DNA of 64,000 nt from Pseudomonadota bacterium (GTDB lineage Bacteria > Desulfobacterota > Desulfobacteria > Desulfobacterales > RPRI01): assembly GCA_018817425.1 (NCBI GenBank), contig JAHITX010000024.1:1-64000 (forward strand), in the 5' to 3' direction. Positions 32,244-39,531 of this stretch are shown piece after piece. Made by a program: the position numbers and the translations under genes. How positions within the stretch are numbered: position 1 is the first letter of the stretch; the number at the start of each line of letters is the position of its first letter. Under the pieces are notes generated by a model. That model ran no database searches, had not been told where the DNA came from, and worked only from the letters and a program-made list of their open reading frames with translations.

Positions 32244-33328
32244 ACAATAAAATATTGCATAAACCTGCAAAAGCTATAATAGAAATATCTTCTGCGACAA
32301 TGGAGATACAGAATTTTTATGAATTTCCCCAAGCCATTGAGTCTATAATTTCAAAATACATACCGCTTGACTGGATGTCTATGTACAGTAATGCATCCGA
32401 TGGAATCAAAACAATTACTAACCCCAGCCTTTCATTTAACTGGAACACCCTTTATTCACAGACTGCCACTTACGATTATTTCGGGGCCTGCGTACAACAA
32501 TTGAATCACGGAGATTTTCTTATAAATCAAGATGTAATAGATCCTGCCAGCGAAGAGCAAAGCCGCAGTCTGGAATTTGCAAAAAAACATACCGGTACAA
32601 ATTATTTTATGGGCTTAATGGGATTCAAAAGTCAAAAGCAATTTCATGCATATGGATTTTATCGTGAGGATATAAAAAAGCCTTTTACCAGTGAGGATAA
32701 GGTTTTTTTCAGTTATTTGAGCCCACTGTTTGTTTCTATCTCAAATACTTTGCTTTTATATCTCCAGAATGACTTTATGCGTGCCGGCCTTGACTACCTG
32801 ATGTCAGGAGAGCCCATCAAACCGCTTATTTTTAATAAGACGCTTAAAGCAGTTGAAATACCTAAGAAAACACTTAAACTGCTTTCCGAAGCTTTTGGTA
32901 AATCAAATTGCGCCAGGCTTCCTATAGAGATCGTTCAATGGATTAATACTGTAATAGCTCCTCGCGGTTATATCGAGCCTAATACCGGCCCATGGCTCTT
33001 CAGGCGGGATTTGGACGGAAAAATACTTGTATGCAAAGCCTATGTGCTATTAACTCCGGGCAAAAGACTTTATCTTATGATTAAGACAAAGTTTATACAC
33101 AGTACTGTAGACTTTTCCATGCTAAAAGAAAAACAATTAACTAAAAGAGAGATTGAGATGCTTGAATACTTACCCAAAGGCTATACAAACAATCAAATCG
33201 CAAAAGTCATGGGTATAAAAGAAGTAAGCGTGAAAAAGTATATTAAAAATGTAGCCATGAAACTCGGAGCCAGCGGAAAAACAGAAACACTTTACAGGGC
33301 GTTGATAGAAAAAAATTTAAGGGAATAA
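32240..33328 (+). CDS. LuxR-type (GerE HTH) transcriptional regulator
   Basis: The 362-residue protein ends in a LuxR/GerE helix-turn-helix (about residues 288-350): LTKREIEMLEYLPKGYTNNQIAKVMG followed by VKKYIKNVAMKLGASG. Residues 1-180 look like a GAF-type or other small-ligand sensor fold (NFYEFPQAIESIISKYIPLDW), without the conserved Trp/Asp pattern of acyl-homoserine lactone receptors. It overlaps hisD by 4 bp. The target genes are unknown. Confidence 0.8.
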   Translation: MNNKILHKPAKAIIEISSATMEIQNFYEFPQAIESIISKYIPLDWMSMYSNASDGIKTITNPSLSFNWNTLYSQTATYDYFGACVQQLNHGDFLINQDVIDPASEEQSRSLEFAKKHTGTNYFMGLMGFKSQKQFHAYGFYREDIKKPFTSEDKVFFSYLSPLFVSISNTLLLYLQNDFMRAGLDYLMSGEPIKPLIFNKTLKAVEIPKKTLKLLSEAFGKSNCARLPIEIVQWINTVIAPRGYIEPNTGPWLFRRDLDGKILVCKAYVLLTPGKRLYLMIKTKFIHSTVDFSMLKEKQLTKREIEMLEYLPKGYTNNQIAKVMGIKEVSVKKYIKNVAMKLGASGKTETLYRALIEKNLRE

Positions 33329-33555
33329 ACTACAGAGCCTCTTTCAATTAGTTTTAATGCCAATCATCTTATCCTTCTCAGTCCTAATCCAAACAATTAT
33401 AACATGTCCCAAAAATATGCAAAAAAAAGCACAAAAGGTATACTTTAGGATACTATCCAAAAAACTGGTTTTGTATTAAAGTTGTAACCTAAAGGGTCTT
33501 TTGCTGACCGATTGATAAAATAGCAAACTTAAAATATGAATAAGGAAAATGGATT

Positions 33556-33834
33556 ATGAGCAAAGCAATTAAAATACAAAAAGATATAAATGCAAATGAG
33601 TTAAGTGCATTTCTTCGTGAATTGGCAGATACAATTGACGGCCGGAAAGAAGCTTTTGACGTTGGTGTGGGAGAACATATTAAGGACTTTTCTAAATTTG
33701 AAATAAAAATTAAAAAAGATATGCTGCTTGCCTCTATTAAATTGAAAATGGAACAGGGAGAACCTATAAAGGCAACTCAAAAAGAAATAATGGACGCTCA
33801 GGAATCGATGTTAAACCAAAATTTTGGCGGTTAA
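33556..33834 (+). CDS. small conserved hypothetical protein, amphi-Trp-like
   Basis: The 92-residue soluble protein begins SKAIKIQKDINANELSAFLRELADTI, which faintly resembles the amphi-Trp domain layout, followed by a charged beta/alpha region. The tryptophans of that family are absent here, so the link is tentative. A ribosome-site-like AAGGAAAA lies upstream. Confidence 0.5.
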   Translation: MSKAIKIQKDINANELSAFLRELADTIDGRKEAFDVGVGEHIKDFSKFEIKIKKDMLLASIKLKMEQGEPIKATQKEIMDAQESMLNQNFGG

Positions 33835-33852
33835 AAAGCGGTGCAAACAATT

Positions 33853-35322
33853 TTACAGCCTTGTCAACAGGTCGCACAGGAGTCGAACCCCGAATCCTGT
33901 GCCGCCGATTGTGCAATAATCTGTTGCCTTTTTAGTATATGCCGGGCCGGCAATATCAATATGTGCCCATTTTGTGTTGTTTGTAAATTCGGATAAAAAC
34001 AAAGCTGCTGTTATTGCACCACCCCATCTTGATGTGCTCATATTACTGATATCGGCAAAATCGCTTTTTAAGTATTCTTTGTAATCTTCAGGAAGCGGTA
34101 GCTGCCAGCAACGTTCATAAGTTTTGTTGGAAGATTTAATTATTGAATCCGCAAGTTCATCATCTGATGAAAAGACTCCCGCAATTTTTTCTCCTAGTGC
34201 AATAACACAAGCACCGGTTAGTGTGGCTACATCAATCAGAGTTTCAGGTTTGTATGTTTTTAATATGTAAGAAATAGTATCGACAAGTATCAACCTGCCT
34301 TCTGCATCCGTATTATTTATTTCTATAGTTTTGCCTGCATAGCTTTTTACAATATCGCCTGGCCTTGTTGCATCTCCTGAAGGCATATTTTCAGCAATGG
34401 GAATTGCCCCGATTATTTTAATTTTAGATTTTAATCTTGCCGCAGAAATGAGAGTTGCTGCAACTGTTGCAGCTCCGGACATATCCATTTTCATATCTTC
34501 AAGAGATCCGGCAGGTTTTAAGTTTATACCGCCCGAATCGAAAGTAATTCCTTTGCCTATAAGGGCTACGGTCTTTGTTGCACCTTTAGGGGAGTATTCC
34601 AGAATAAGAAGCCGGGGTTTGTTTTGGCTTCCTTTGGCAACCGCAAGCAAAGTGCCAAAACCAAGTTGCTTAAGTTTTTTTTCATCAAAAGTTGTTATTT
34701 TAAGAGCATCTTTTTTTGCTGCCAAAGCAATATCTTTTGCAAGCATGTCGGGTACTTTATCGTTTGAAGGAGTGCTTACCCATTCTCTGGCAAGAATGGT
34801 TCCGCTGCAAACAATTTCAACCTGCGTGAGCAAGGCTGAATATTTTTTTTGAAATTGCTGTTTAACAAAAAAACCAACTTTTTTTAAAGGCGTATGCTTT
34901 TTCTCTATTTTATATTTATCAAAAATATGGTTTCCCAAAAAAGCGCCTTCTGCCATAGATTCAATAATGTCTTTTACTTCCATACCAAGTTTTTCTGAAG
35001 AAGGTACCGCAATTATAATTTCTTTAAGTTTATCCTTCATGCATTTTTTTACGGATTTGCCGCAAACAGAGCGAAAAGATTCCGGATCAATCTTTTTTAA
35101 TTTTCCAAGTCCTAAAAAGATTACTCTTTGAGATTTTATTTCAGGCAAATCGTAAAGTGTTAATTCATCACCCTTTGCACCTTTAAACTCCACGGCAGTT
35201 TCGGTTTTTCTTATAAGCGATTTGATTGTTTCATTCTCAAATAATTGTGCATCTTCGGATACCGGAATAATTACAGCATCTGCCTTAAGCTTATTAAGAT
35301 CGCCTGTTATTAAATGAAGCAT
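33853..35322 (-). CDS. pepA: leucyl aminopeptidase (M17)
   Basis: The 489-residue cytosolic metallo-aminopeptidase has the macro-like N-terminal domain first. The catalytic domain then holds KGITFDSGGINLKP (metal Lys/Asp), MKMDMSGAATV and the signature NTDAEGRLIL, with the active-site Arg. Metal-binding Asp and Glu are present. It cleaves N-terminal residues from peptides and may bind DNA in some bacteria. It stands alone on this strand. Confidence 0.95.
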   Translation of the reverse strand: MLHLITGDLNKLKADAVIIPVSEDAQLFENETIKSLIRKTETAVEFKGAKGDELTLYDLPEIKSQRVIFLGLGKLKKIDPESFRSVCGKSVKKCMKDKLKEIIIAVPSSEKLGMEVKDIIESMAEGAFLGNHIFDKYKIEKKHTPLKKVGFFVKQQFQKKYSALLTQVEIVCSGTILAREWVSTPSNDKVPDMLAKDIALAAKKDALKITTFDEKKLKQLGFGTLLAVAKGSQNKPRLLILEYSPKGATKTVALIGKGITFDSGGINLKPAGSLEDMKMDMSGAATVAATLISAARLKSKIKIIGAIPIAENMPSGDATRPGDIVKSYAGKTIEINNTDAEGRLILVDTISYILKTYKPETLIDVATLTGACVIALGEKIAGVFSSDDELADSIIKSSNKTYERCWQLPLPEDYKEYLKSDFADISNMSTSRWGGAITAALFLSEFTNNTKWAHIDIAGPAYTKKATDYCTIGGTGFGVRLLCDLLTRL

Positions 35323-35468
35323 GTTTCTCCTTGATTCTTTTATTTGAAAAAGTTTGCGATGATAAATTTAAAGTTTTAAAAAGCACACGGATGATTAAAT
35401 ACTAAAAAACGATGCCACCCATTAAAATTTTCGTCAAGAGAAAAGACACTTAATTTATGCAGATTCAA

Positions 35469-35497
35469 TTGACTCCGGAAATGATGTGGATTAATAT
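35469..35497 (+). promoter_or_regulatory. promoter for mazEF
   Basis: TTGACT, 17-bp spacing and TAATAT lie 33 bp before the mazE start, followed by a plausible start site and a TTGGAG ribosome site. Confidence 0.5.
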
Positions 35498-35529
35498 AGC
35501 TATAAAAGTTCATATTTTTGGAGAAGCTT

Positions 35530-35760
35530 ATGAGAACAATTCAAATGACCTTAGATGATGACCTGGTGGCAGCTGTTGATATGGTTGCTAAAAAACTAAA
35601 AACAACGCGTTCTGCTTTTACCCGAAAAGCATTGAGGGATGCTCTCAAACAGGTAAACATAGAAGAGCTTGAAAATAAACACAAAAAAGGATACGAGCGT
35701 TATCCGTCCGGAAAAACGGAATTTAGCGTATGGGAATCAGAGCAGGAATGGGGTGATTAA
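35530..35760 (+). CDS. mazE: ribbon-helix-helix antitoxin (MazE-type)
   Basis: The 76 residues start at ATG 35530 (TTGGAGAAGC upstream; a TTG four codons earlier is the alternative). The N-terminus MRTIQMTLDDDLVAAVDMVAKKLKTTRSAFTRKALRDAL is a ribbon-helix-helix DNA-binding fold. The acidic, Trp-containing tail (FSVWESEQEWGD) is the usual toxin-wrapping segment. It overlaps the toxin start by one base (TAATG). Confidence 0.88.
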   Translation: MRTIQMTLDDDLVAAVDMVAKKLKTTRSAFTRKALRDALKQVNIEELENKHKKGYERYPSGKTEFSVWESEQEWGD

Positions 35761-36074
35761 TGAAGCGGGGTGAGGTAAGGTGGTATATGTTTAAGCTTCC
35801 TGACAAAAAACGACCGGTAGTCATTTTGACACGGAACTCTATATTGAATTATTTGGAAGAGGTTACAGTTGCACCTATAACTTCAACAATCAGAGACATA
35901 CCAAGCGAAGTGCTTTTGTCAAAGCAAGATGGTATGCATAATGATTGCGCTATTAATTGTGATCACATACAAACAGTTTCAAAAGATAAAATTGGAGCAT
36001 TGATTACTACGTTATCCGGGGAAAAACTATTCGAAACAGGTAACGCCATTTGTTTTGCGTTAAATCTTGATTGA
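35760..36074 (+). CDS. mazF: MazF/PemK-type mRNA interferase toxin
   Basis: The 104-residue toxin begins MKRGEVRWYMF, continues with KKRPVVILTRN and APITSTIRDIPSEVLL, and has DCAINCDHIQTVSKDKIG near the end, the conserved strands of the CcdB/MazF barrel. It would cleave mRNA when unopposed. It is co-transcribed with the antitoxin upstream. Confidence 0.9.
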   Translation: MKRGEVRWYMFKLPDKKRPVVILTRNSILNYLEEVTVAPITSTIRDIPSEVLLSKQDGMHNDCAINCDHIQTVSKDKIGALITTLSGEKLFETGNAICFALNLD

Positions 36075-36098
36075 AGACAATAAAGCAAAAGCTGACAA

Positions 36099-36155
36099 AT
36101 GACATACAATATTAATTTTAAATAAGGCATTACCCTTAACCTTTATGTATGTCAT
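36099..36155. repeat. inverted repeat between mazEF and hicBA
   Basis: ATGACATACA (36099-36108) and TGTATGTCAT (36146-36155) are exactly complementary with a 37-bp gap. There is no T-run, so it may be an operator of the downstream HicB rather than a terminator. That role is inferred from position only. Confidence 0.4.
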
Positions 36156-36225
36156 CATAATAGTGAAGATATACTGTTTTGTAAAATAATTTAATCAGTT
36201 CAATAAGCTACAATAGGAGATTTTT

Positions 36226-36444
36226 ATGAAAGCAGAATTTACAGCAATCATAGAAGCCGCACCAGAAGGCGGATTTTGGGCTGTCTGTCCGGAGGTGCCT
36301 GGAGCAAACGGACAGGGCGAGACTATAGAGGAAGCCAAAACTAATTTGCGTGAGGCTATTGAGTTGATTTTAGAAGACCGGAAGGCTGATATTCTTCGGG
36401 GGCTTCCCGATGATGCTATCCAAGATACGGTAATGATTGGATGA
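36226..36444 (+). CDS. hicB: HicB-type antitoxin
   Basis: The 72-residue partial RNase H fold (FTAIIEAAPEGGFWAVCPEVPGANGQGETIEEAKTNLREAIELIL) is typical of HicB. It is short and lacks a clear C-terminal DNA-binding domain. AGGAG precedes the ATG. Its TGA overlaps the hicA ATG (ATGA). Confidence 0.9.
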   Translation: MKAEFTAIIEAAPEGGFWAVCPEVPGANGQGETIEEAKTNLREAIELILEDRKADILRGLPDDAIQDTVMIG

Positions 36445-36620
36445 AACGGCGAGATCTGGAACGTAAATTGAGGATTGCAGGGTGCTATCTAAAGCGAGAA
36501 GGATCTTCACACTCACTTTGGATTAACCCGAAGAATGGGATGATAGAAGCTGTTCCCCGTCACAACGATATCAAAGAACCATTGGCAAACAAGATATTGA
36601 AGAATCTTAATGCAGAATAA
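36441..36620 (+). CDS. hicA: HicA-type mRNA interferase toxin
   Basis: The 59-residue toxin reads MKRRDLERKLRIAGCYLKR then EGSSHSLWIN, with the catalytic His in GSSHSLW and a PRHNDIKEPLANKILKNL tail, the standard double-stranded RNA-binding-like HicA fold. It starts within the last codon of hicB. The small size makes it easy to miss. Confidence 0.9.
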   Translation: MKRRDLERKLRIAGCYLKREGSSHSLWINPKNGMIEAVPRHNDIKEPLANKILKNLNAE

Positions 36621-36685
36621 ATAGCTGGAGAGTTGAAAGAAGATAGGGTAAATGGTGCGAATGCACCTGGAGAATAATAGTAAAT

Positions 36686-36733
36686 GAGCCCAACGTAGAG
36701 ATCGGCCAAAATGGGGCGTTTTGAAACGGGCTC
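36686..36733 (-). repeat. 48-bp half-copy of the 142-bp repeat
   Basis: The reverse complement corresponds to the left third of the repeat: GAGCCCGTTTCAAAACG, CCCCATTTTGGCCGATCTC, then ACGTTGGGCTC. It is itself bounded by GAGCCC/GGGCTC, so it may be an internal-deletion form rather than a random fragment. It lies between hicA and an unknown gene. Confidence 0.85.
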
Positions 36734-36799
36734 TTCTGTATATCATTACGGTTGTTAAGACAGAACTGCCTGACAACTTATTTTTTAATGGAGGAATAA

Positions 36800-37246
36800 A
36801 TGCCAAAATGGAATCTCACGGTTGAACCAAAAGAACTTCAATTTGCGGTTCAGCTTGGGAATGCGGCTGTAACCGATCAGATGCCTACTGATAATCCTGA
36901 GACCAAAGGAATCGACTTGCTTGATAAAGAGTCTGGAGAATTTCAAGAATTTCAATGTAAAGATAATCCTATAAACCGATTTGGTTGTGCAATTGCTACA
37001 GAATTTGGAAAAAATGTATCGAAATACTATTCAATTATGAATCGTATCGGAATTCTAATGAGACTAATGTCTGATGAGAGCGTCAAGCCTTATTTGAAAA
37101 CAGACCCAACCGACAGCGAACGCACAATGATTAATAACGTCCTAATTGAAGTTTTGGCAAAATTTCCTATTTCAGATACTGGAGAATTAGACAGGGATGC
37201 TTTTTTCAGGGAAGTTGAAGAACTTCTTGAAAATAAAAAGCAGTAG
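36800..37246 (+). CDS. hypothetical protein
   Basis: The 148-residue soluble protein begins MPKWNLTVEPKELQFAVQLG and ends in a charged helix (FFREVEELLENKKQ). An AATGGAGGAATAA ribosome site precedes it. I do not recognise a family. It has no signal peptide, cysteine motif or transmembrane segment. It lies in the accessory region after the toxin-antitoxin pairs. Confidence 0.65.
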   Translation: MPKWNLTVEPKELQFAVQLGNAAVTDQMPTDNPETKGIDLLDKESGEFQEFQCKDNPINRFGCAIATEFGKNVSKYYSIMNRIGILMRLMSDESVKPYLKTDPTDSERTMINNVLIEVLAKFPISDTGELDRDAFFREVEELLENKKQ

Positions 37247-37402
37247 AATGGACCCTATTTCACTTTTTTCCTCTTGATTTAATTAAGGAAAAATGTTAGC
37301 GGAATTTAAGTGTTTTTGCTCATTACACAAATTGCTTTATTTTGGTGTTTTCTGGAATAAATAATCCAATATCTCATTTTATTATTTTATTATTTATAAG
37401 AT

Positions 37403-37544
37403 GAGACTTTTGAAAAATGTTCAATTTTATTCAAGTTCAAGGAAGGCGAAAATTTTAACCGCAGGAATACATCGGGTATTTCGAGGATGAAAATTTTCGC
37501 CTGACGAATAAATCGGGTAAAAGGGGGCGTTTTGCAAAGGTCTC
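37403..37544 (-). repeat. 142-bp imperfect palindromic repeat, copy 5 (diverged, reversed)
   Basis: Its reverse complement runs GAGACCTTTGCAAAACGCCCC through ATCCTCGAAATAC-CCG-ATGTATTCCTGCGG to TTTTTCAAAAGTCTC. Ends, core and total length (142 bp) match the other copies, while about a third of positions differ. The outer pair is now GAGAC/GTCTC. The inner stem is stronger (GGCGAAAATTTT / AAAATTTTCGCC). Confidence 0.8.
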
Positions 37545-37573
37545 AAAAGGATTGAACATGACCGGATATAACT

Positions 37574-37619
37574 AAGCCCCATTCTTCAGATTATTGAAGC
37601 ATGGGGCTTTTGTTTTTTT
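37574..37619 (+). terminator. rho-independent terminator
   Basis: AAGCCCCAT and ATGGGGCTT form the base of a long stem, with TTCAGATTATTGAA continuing it, followed by TTTGTTTTTTT. It is far (328 bp) from the upstream gene, so it may stop read-through into the cassette array. Confidence 0.8.
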
Positions 37620-37898
37620 AGGGCAAGCCATGCGGGATATTGAGGATTCAATGTAAAAGAATCATCCTTCTATATGAACCGAAAAACAGAATGATATACA
37701 TAAAGATAGAAAAATATTACCATAAAAAATCTGTTAATAAGCTATATAATTATTGAATATAATAAACAAATTACAAGTTTTGTTTAACTAACTTTTGGTT
37801 AGAATAATTTATTTTTTTAATCTTTCTATAGTTTCTTACAATGGTGAAGCTATCCAAAACTGTATAATCACTTGTTAAATGTATTGATATTTTAAATT

Positions 37899-38195
37899 AT
37901 GAAATATGAAATTATTACCTTAATATCAACCATCCTGGGTTGTTGGTACTGTTTTTCTTTCTTTTATATTGTCAACTTTCTTAGGAGATCTGGCGAAACA
38001 GATCTGTCCTTTATAAGTACAATAATTTCAGTTTTTACGGGTAATATTGGGACATTTTATAAATTTTTTATAAGAACACACAGCAGAAAATATAATCCAA
38101 GAGTTTCAAAATTTATAGCTTTGTCAAATATACTTAGCTTTGTCGTCTTATTTCTATTTCTGTTCATTTTTGCTCTTCTTGACAATTTATTATGA
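37899..38195 (+). CDS. hypothetical two-helix membrane protein (first cassette?)
   Basis: The 98-residue protein has hydrophobic helices at about 6-28 and 75-96, and a basic middle (FFIRTHSRKYNPRVSKF). It ends 10 bp before the first attC-like site, as cassette genes do. No ribosome site is evident and I do not recognise a family. The base composition is as AT-rich as the host, unlike the next gene. Confidence 0.5.
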   Translation: MKYEIITLISTILGCWYCFSFFYIVNFLRRSGETDLSFISTIISVFTGNIGTFYKFFIRTHSRKYNPRVSKFIALSNILSFVVLFLFLFIFALLDNLL

Positions 38196-38205
38196 GGCCT
38201 TTTAC

Positions 38206-38267
38206 ATTTAACCAATCACTTGTGCGGACGGCAAGTAGCATGCCGCCGCACAGCTCAAGCGTTAGAG
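38206..38267 (+). other. attC-like integron recombination site 1
   Basis: The left core is ATTTAAC (RYYYAAC), then CAATCACTTG. Next comes a strong stem TGTGCGGACGGC / GCCGCCGCACA with one extra-helical base. The right part is GCTCAAGCGTTAGAG, nearly the same as the right end of classical aadA attC sites. The length is 62 bp. Confidence 0.8.
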
Positions 38268-38292
38268 CGAACACAAATAGGAGGATTACAAC

Positions 38293-38982
38293 ATGGATAG
38301 ATGCACAGCACCAAAACGCGGCCATCGCACAGCGAGCGGTCGAGCAGCCTGCCCTGCATGCGGCGGGCGCTATGGTGGTTATAGTGGGTACAGCAGCTAC
38401 GGGTCGTACTCGCCCTCGCCTTACTCCCCGTCGCGGAGCATTGGGGGCGGTTCCGGCCGCAGCACAAAGCCGCGCTGGTCGAAAACGGGTTCGTCTGTCA
38501 CGTACACCCCCGCCCAAGTGTTGTCACTTACGCCAATCCGGGAAACCGTAGAAAAGCGAGCGGCGGAACAACCTGACCTTCGTGACGCCTTCCTCTGTCA
38601 TGCGTGGGGCGACCGGCATGGGGCAGCCAAAGAGTTGCACGATTTGCTCGTGTCAGCTGGTGTCAAAGTTTGGTTCAGCGAGAAGGATCTTGGCCTTGGT
38701 GTACCAATGATGCGCGCCATTGACAAGGGCTTAGCGAAATCGCGAATCGGGCTTGTGCTGGTGACCCCTGCGCTTCTGGCCCGCCTGCCCAAAGAAAGCA
38801 TCGCCGACAAAGAGCTTTCGACGCTCTTAGCGGGTAATCAGCTCATTCCCATCGTGCACAACACGACATATGAAGCTCTTCGCAATGTCAGCCCCATGCT
38901 CGCCTCCAGAAGCGGTCTGGACACAGCAGAAGATTCAATGGCTGTAGTCGCGCAAAAAATCGCCGAACTAGTTGCAGTGTAG
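38293..38982 (+). CDS. TIR-domain protein with Cys/Gly-Tyr-Ser-rich N-terminus
   Basis: Of the 229 residues, 1-25 carry three cysteines (C4, C20, C23; a partial zinc-ribbon look). Residues 25-60 are low-complexity Gly/Tyr/Ser (YGGYSGYSSYGSYSPSPYS). About 95-225 are a TIR fold: DAFLCHAWGD, VKVWFSEKDLGLG, IGLVLVTPALL. In bacterial TIR NADases a catalytic Glu follows this strand, and Glu174 in ADKELSTLL is the candidate. AGGAGG precedes the ATG. Composition is visibly more GC-rich than the neighbours, and attC-like sites lie on both sides, so it is an imported cassette. NAD+-consuming phage defence is inferred. Confidence 0.8.
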   Translation: MDRCTAPKRGHRTASGRAACPACGGRYGGYSGYSSYGSYSPSPYSPSRSIGGGSGRSTKPRWSKTGSSVTYTPAQVLSLTPIRETVEKRAAEQPDLRDAFLCHAWGDRHGAAKELHDLLVSAGVKVWFSEKDLGLGVPMMRAIDKGLAKSRIGLVLVTPALLARLPKESIADKELSTLLAGNQLIPIVHNTTYEALRNVSPMLASRSGLDTAEDSMAVVAQKIAELVAV

Positions 38983-38998
38983 CACCAGCGCAGATGCG

Positions 38999-39059
38999 CT
39001 CTAACAAGACTTTTGCAGCGGACCGCAAAAAGCCGCGGCCGCTGAAAAGCACGTTAACT
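38999..39059 (+). other. attC-like integron recombination site 2
   Basis: CTCTAAC, AAGACTTTTGCAGCGG, then the mirror CCGCTGAAAAGCACG and GTTAACT. The left arm has one extra G relative to the right, the extra-helical base expected in attC. The two outer core boxes each deviate at one position from RYYYAAC/GTTRRRY. It begins 16 bp after the TIR gene stop codon. Confidence 0.75.
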
Positions 39060-39075
39060 ATAAGGAACAAACAAA

Positions 39076-39263
39076 ATGAAAAAAGAATATACAAATTGTT
39101 GGCATGGTTTAACATCTGAATGCCCTTATATTAATACTGAAAAATGCAAAATTTACTTCCTAGTATAAATAAAACTGGCAAAAGTTTTAATGGTATAGAC
39201 ATAGATGAAGCAAACAAACTATGCCAAACTTGCGATAAATTTAGTCAAAAACTAAAGGATTAA
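39076..39263 (+). pseudogene. frameshifted small Cys-rich cassette protein
   Basis: The frame starts MKKEYTNCWHGLTSECPYIN after AAGGAAC, but stops at residue 30. A second frame then continues LLPSINKTGKSFNGIDID and EANKLCQTCDKFSQKLKD to a stop codon. Adding one A to the A4 run at 39148-39151 would join them into a 62-residue protein with cysteines at both ends. So this looks like one gene with a 1-nt deletion, a homopolymer sequencing error, or phase variation. Confidence 0.5.
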
Positions 39264-39432
39264 TTATCTTGCCATGATCCCTTAATACTTTTGTCATTGA
39301 TGGCCCCATAAAATCATAAACCTGACGAGCCTTGCGTTCCGTAAGAGGTTCTTTTAAAGAGTTTAAATCAAAACTAAGCGAGTAGGTTTCTCCATCAACC
39401 GTTATCGATGCTGTAATTAAAAATGGTTCCAT
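39241..39432 (-). CDS. hypothetical 63-aa protein in reverse orientation
   Basis: MEPFLITASITVDGETYSLS then FDLNSLKEPLTERKARQVYD reads like a real small beta/alpha protein. AAAGGA lies 10 nt before the ATG. It is convergent with the frameshifted gene and their ends overlap by 23 bp. It lies inside the second cassette, opposite to the usual cassette direction. Family unknown. Confidence 0.5.
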   Translation of the reverse strand: MEPFLITASITVDGETYSLSFDLNSLKEPLTERKARQVYDFMGPSMTKVLRDHGKIINPLVFD

Positions 39433-39455
39433 TGATATAAGTCCTTTATAATATT

Positions 39456-39517
39456 AGTTAACAAATCGTTTCACTTGACCGCAAACAGCTTGCGGCTAAG
39501 TGAACTCACCGTAGGCA
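39456..39517 (+). other. degenerate attC-like site 3
   Basis: AGTTAAC, then the stem TTCACTTGACCGCAA / TTGCGGCTAAGTGAA (13 of 15), then CTCACC and GTAGGCA. Size (62 bp) and layout fit attC, but the right core lacks one T of the expected GTTAGGC, so it may be inactive. Confidence 0.6.
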
Positions 39518-39531
39518 ACTAAGGGGGTGTT

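Larger units (their letters stand above)
37247..37898. other. 652-bp intergenic region
   Basis: It contains the diverged repeat copy 5 (37403-37544) and a terminator (37574-37619). Further on, a short hairpin CTAAC-TTTTG-GTTAG lies inside GTTTAAC...GTTAGAA (37782-37804), resembling bare attC core sites without the usual stem. The rest is AT-rich. Confidence 0.5.

Noticed and set aside
37782-37804. GTTTAAC-TAAC-TTTTG-GTTAGAA considered as an attC or attI site at the array start
   Set aside because: The core boxes are present but there is no stem between them, and AT-rich DNA gives such matches by chance.
38164-38551. Long overlapping ORFs on both strands across the first attC site and TIR gene start
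   Set aside because: They run through the attC stem and come from GC-rich third positions of the TIR gene; no ribosome site or domain supports them.
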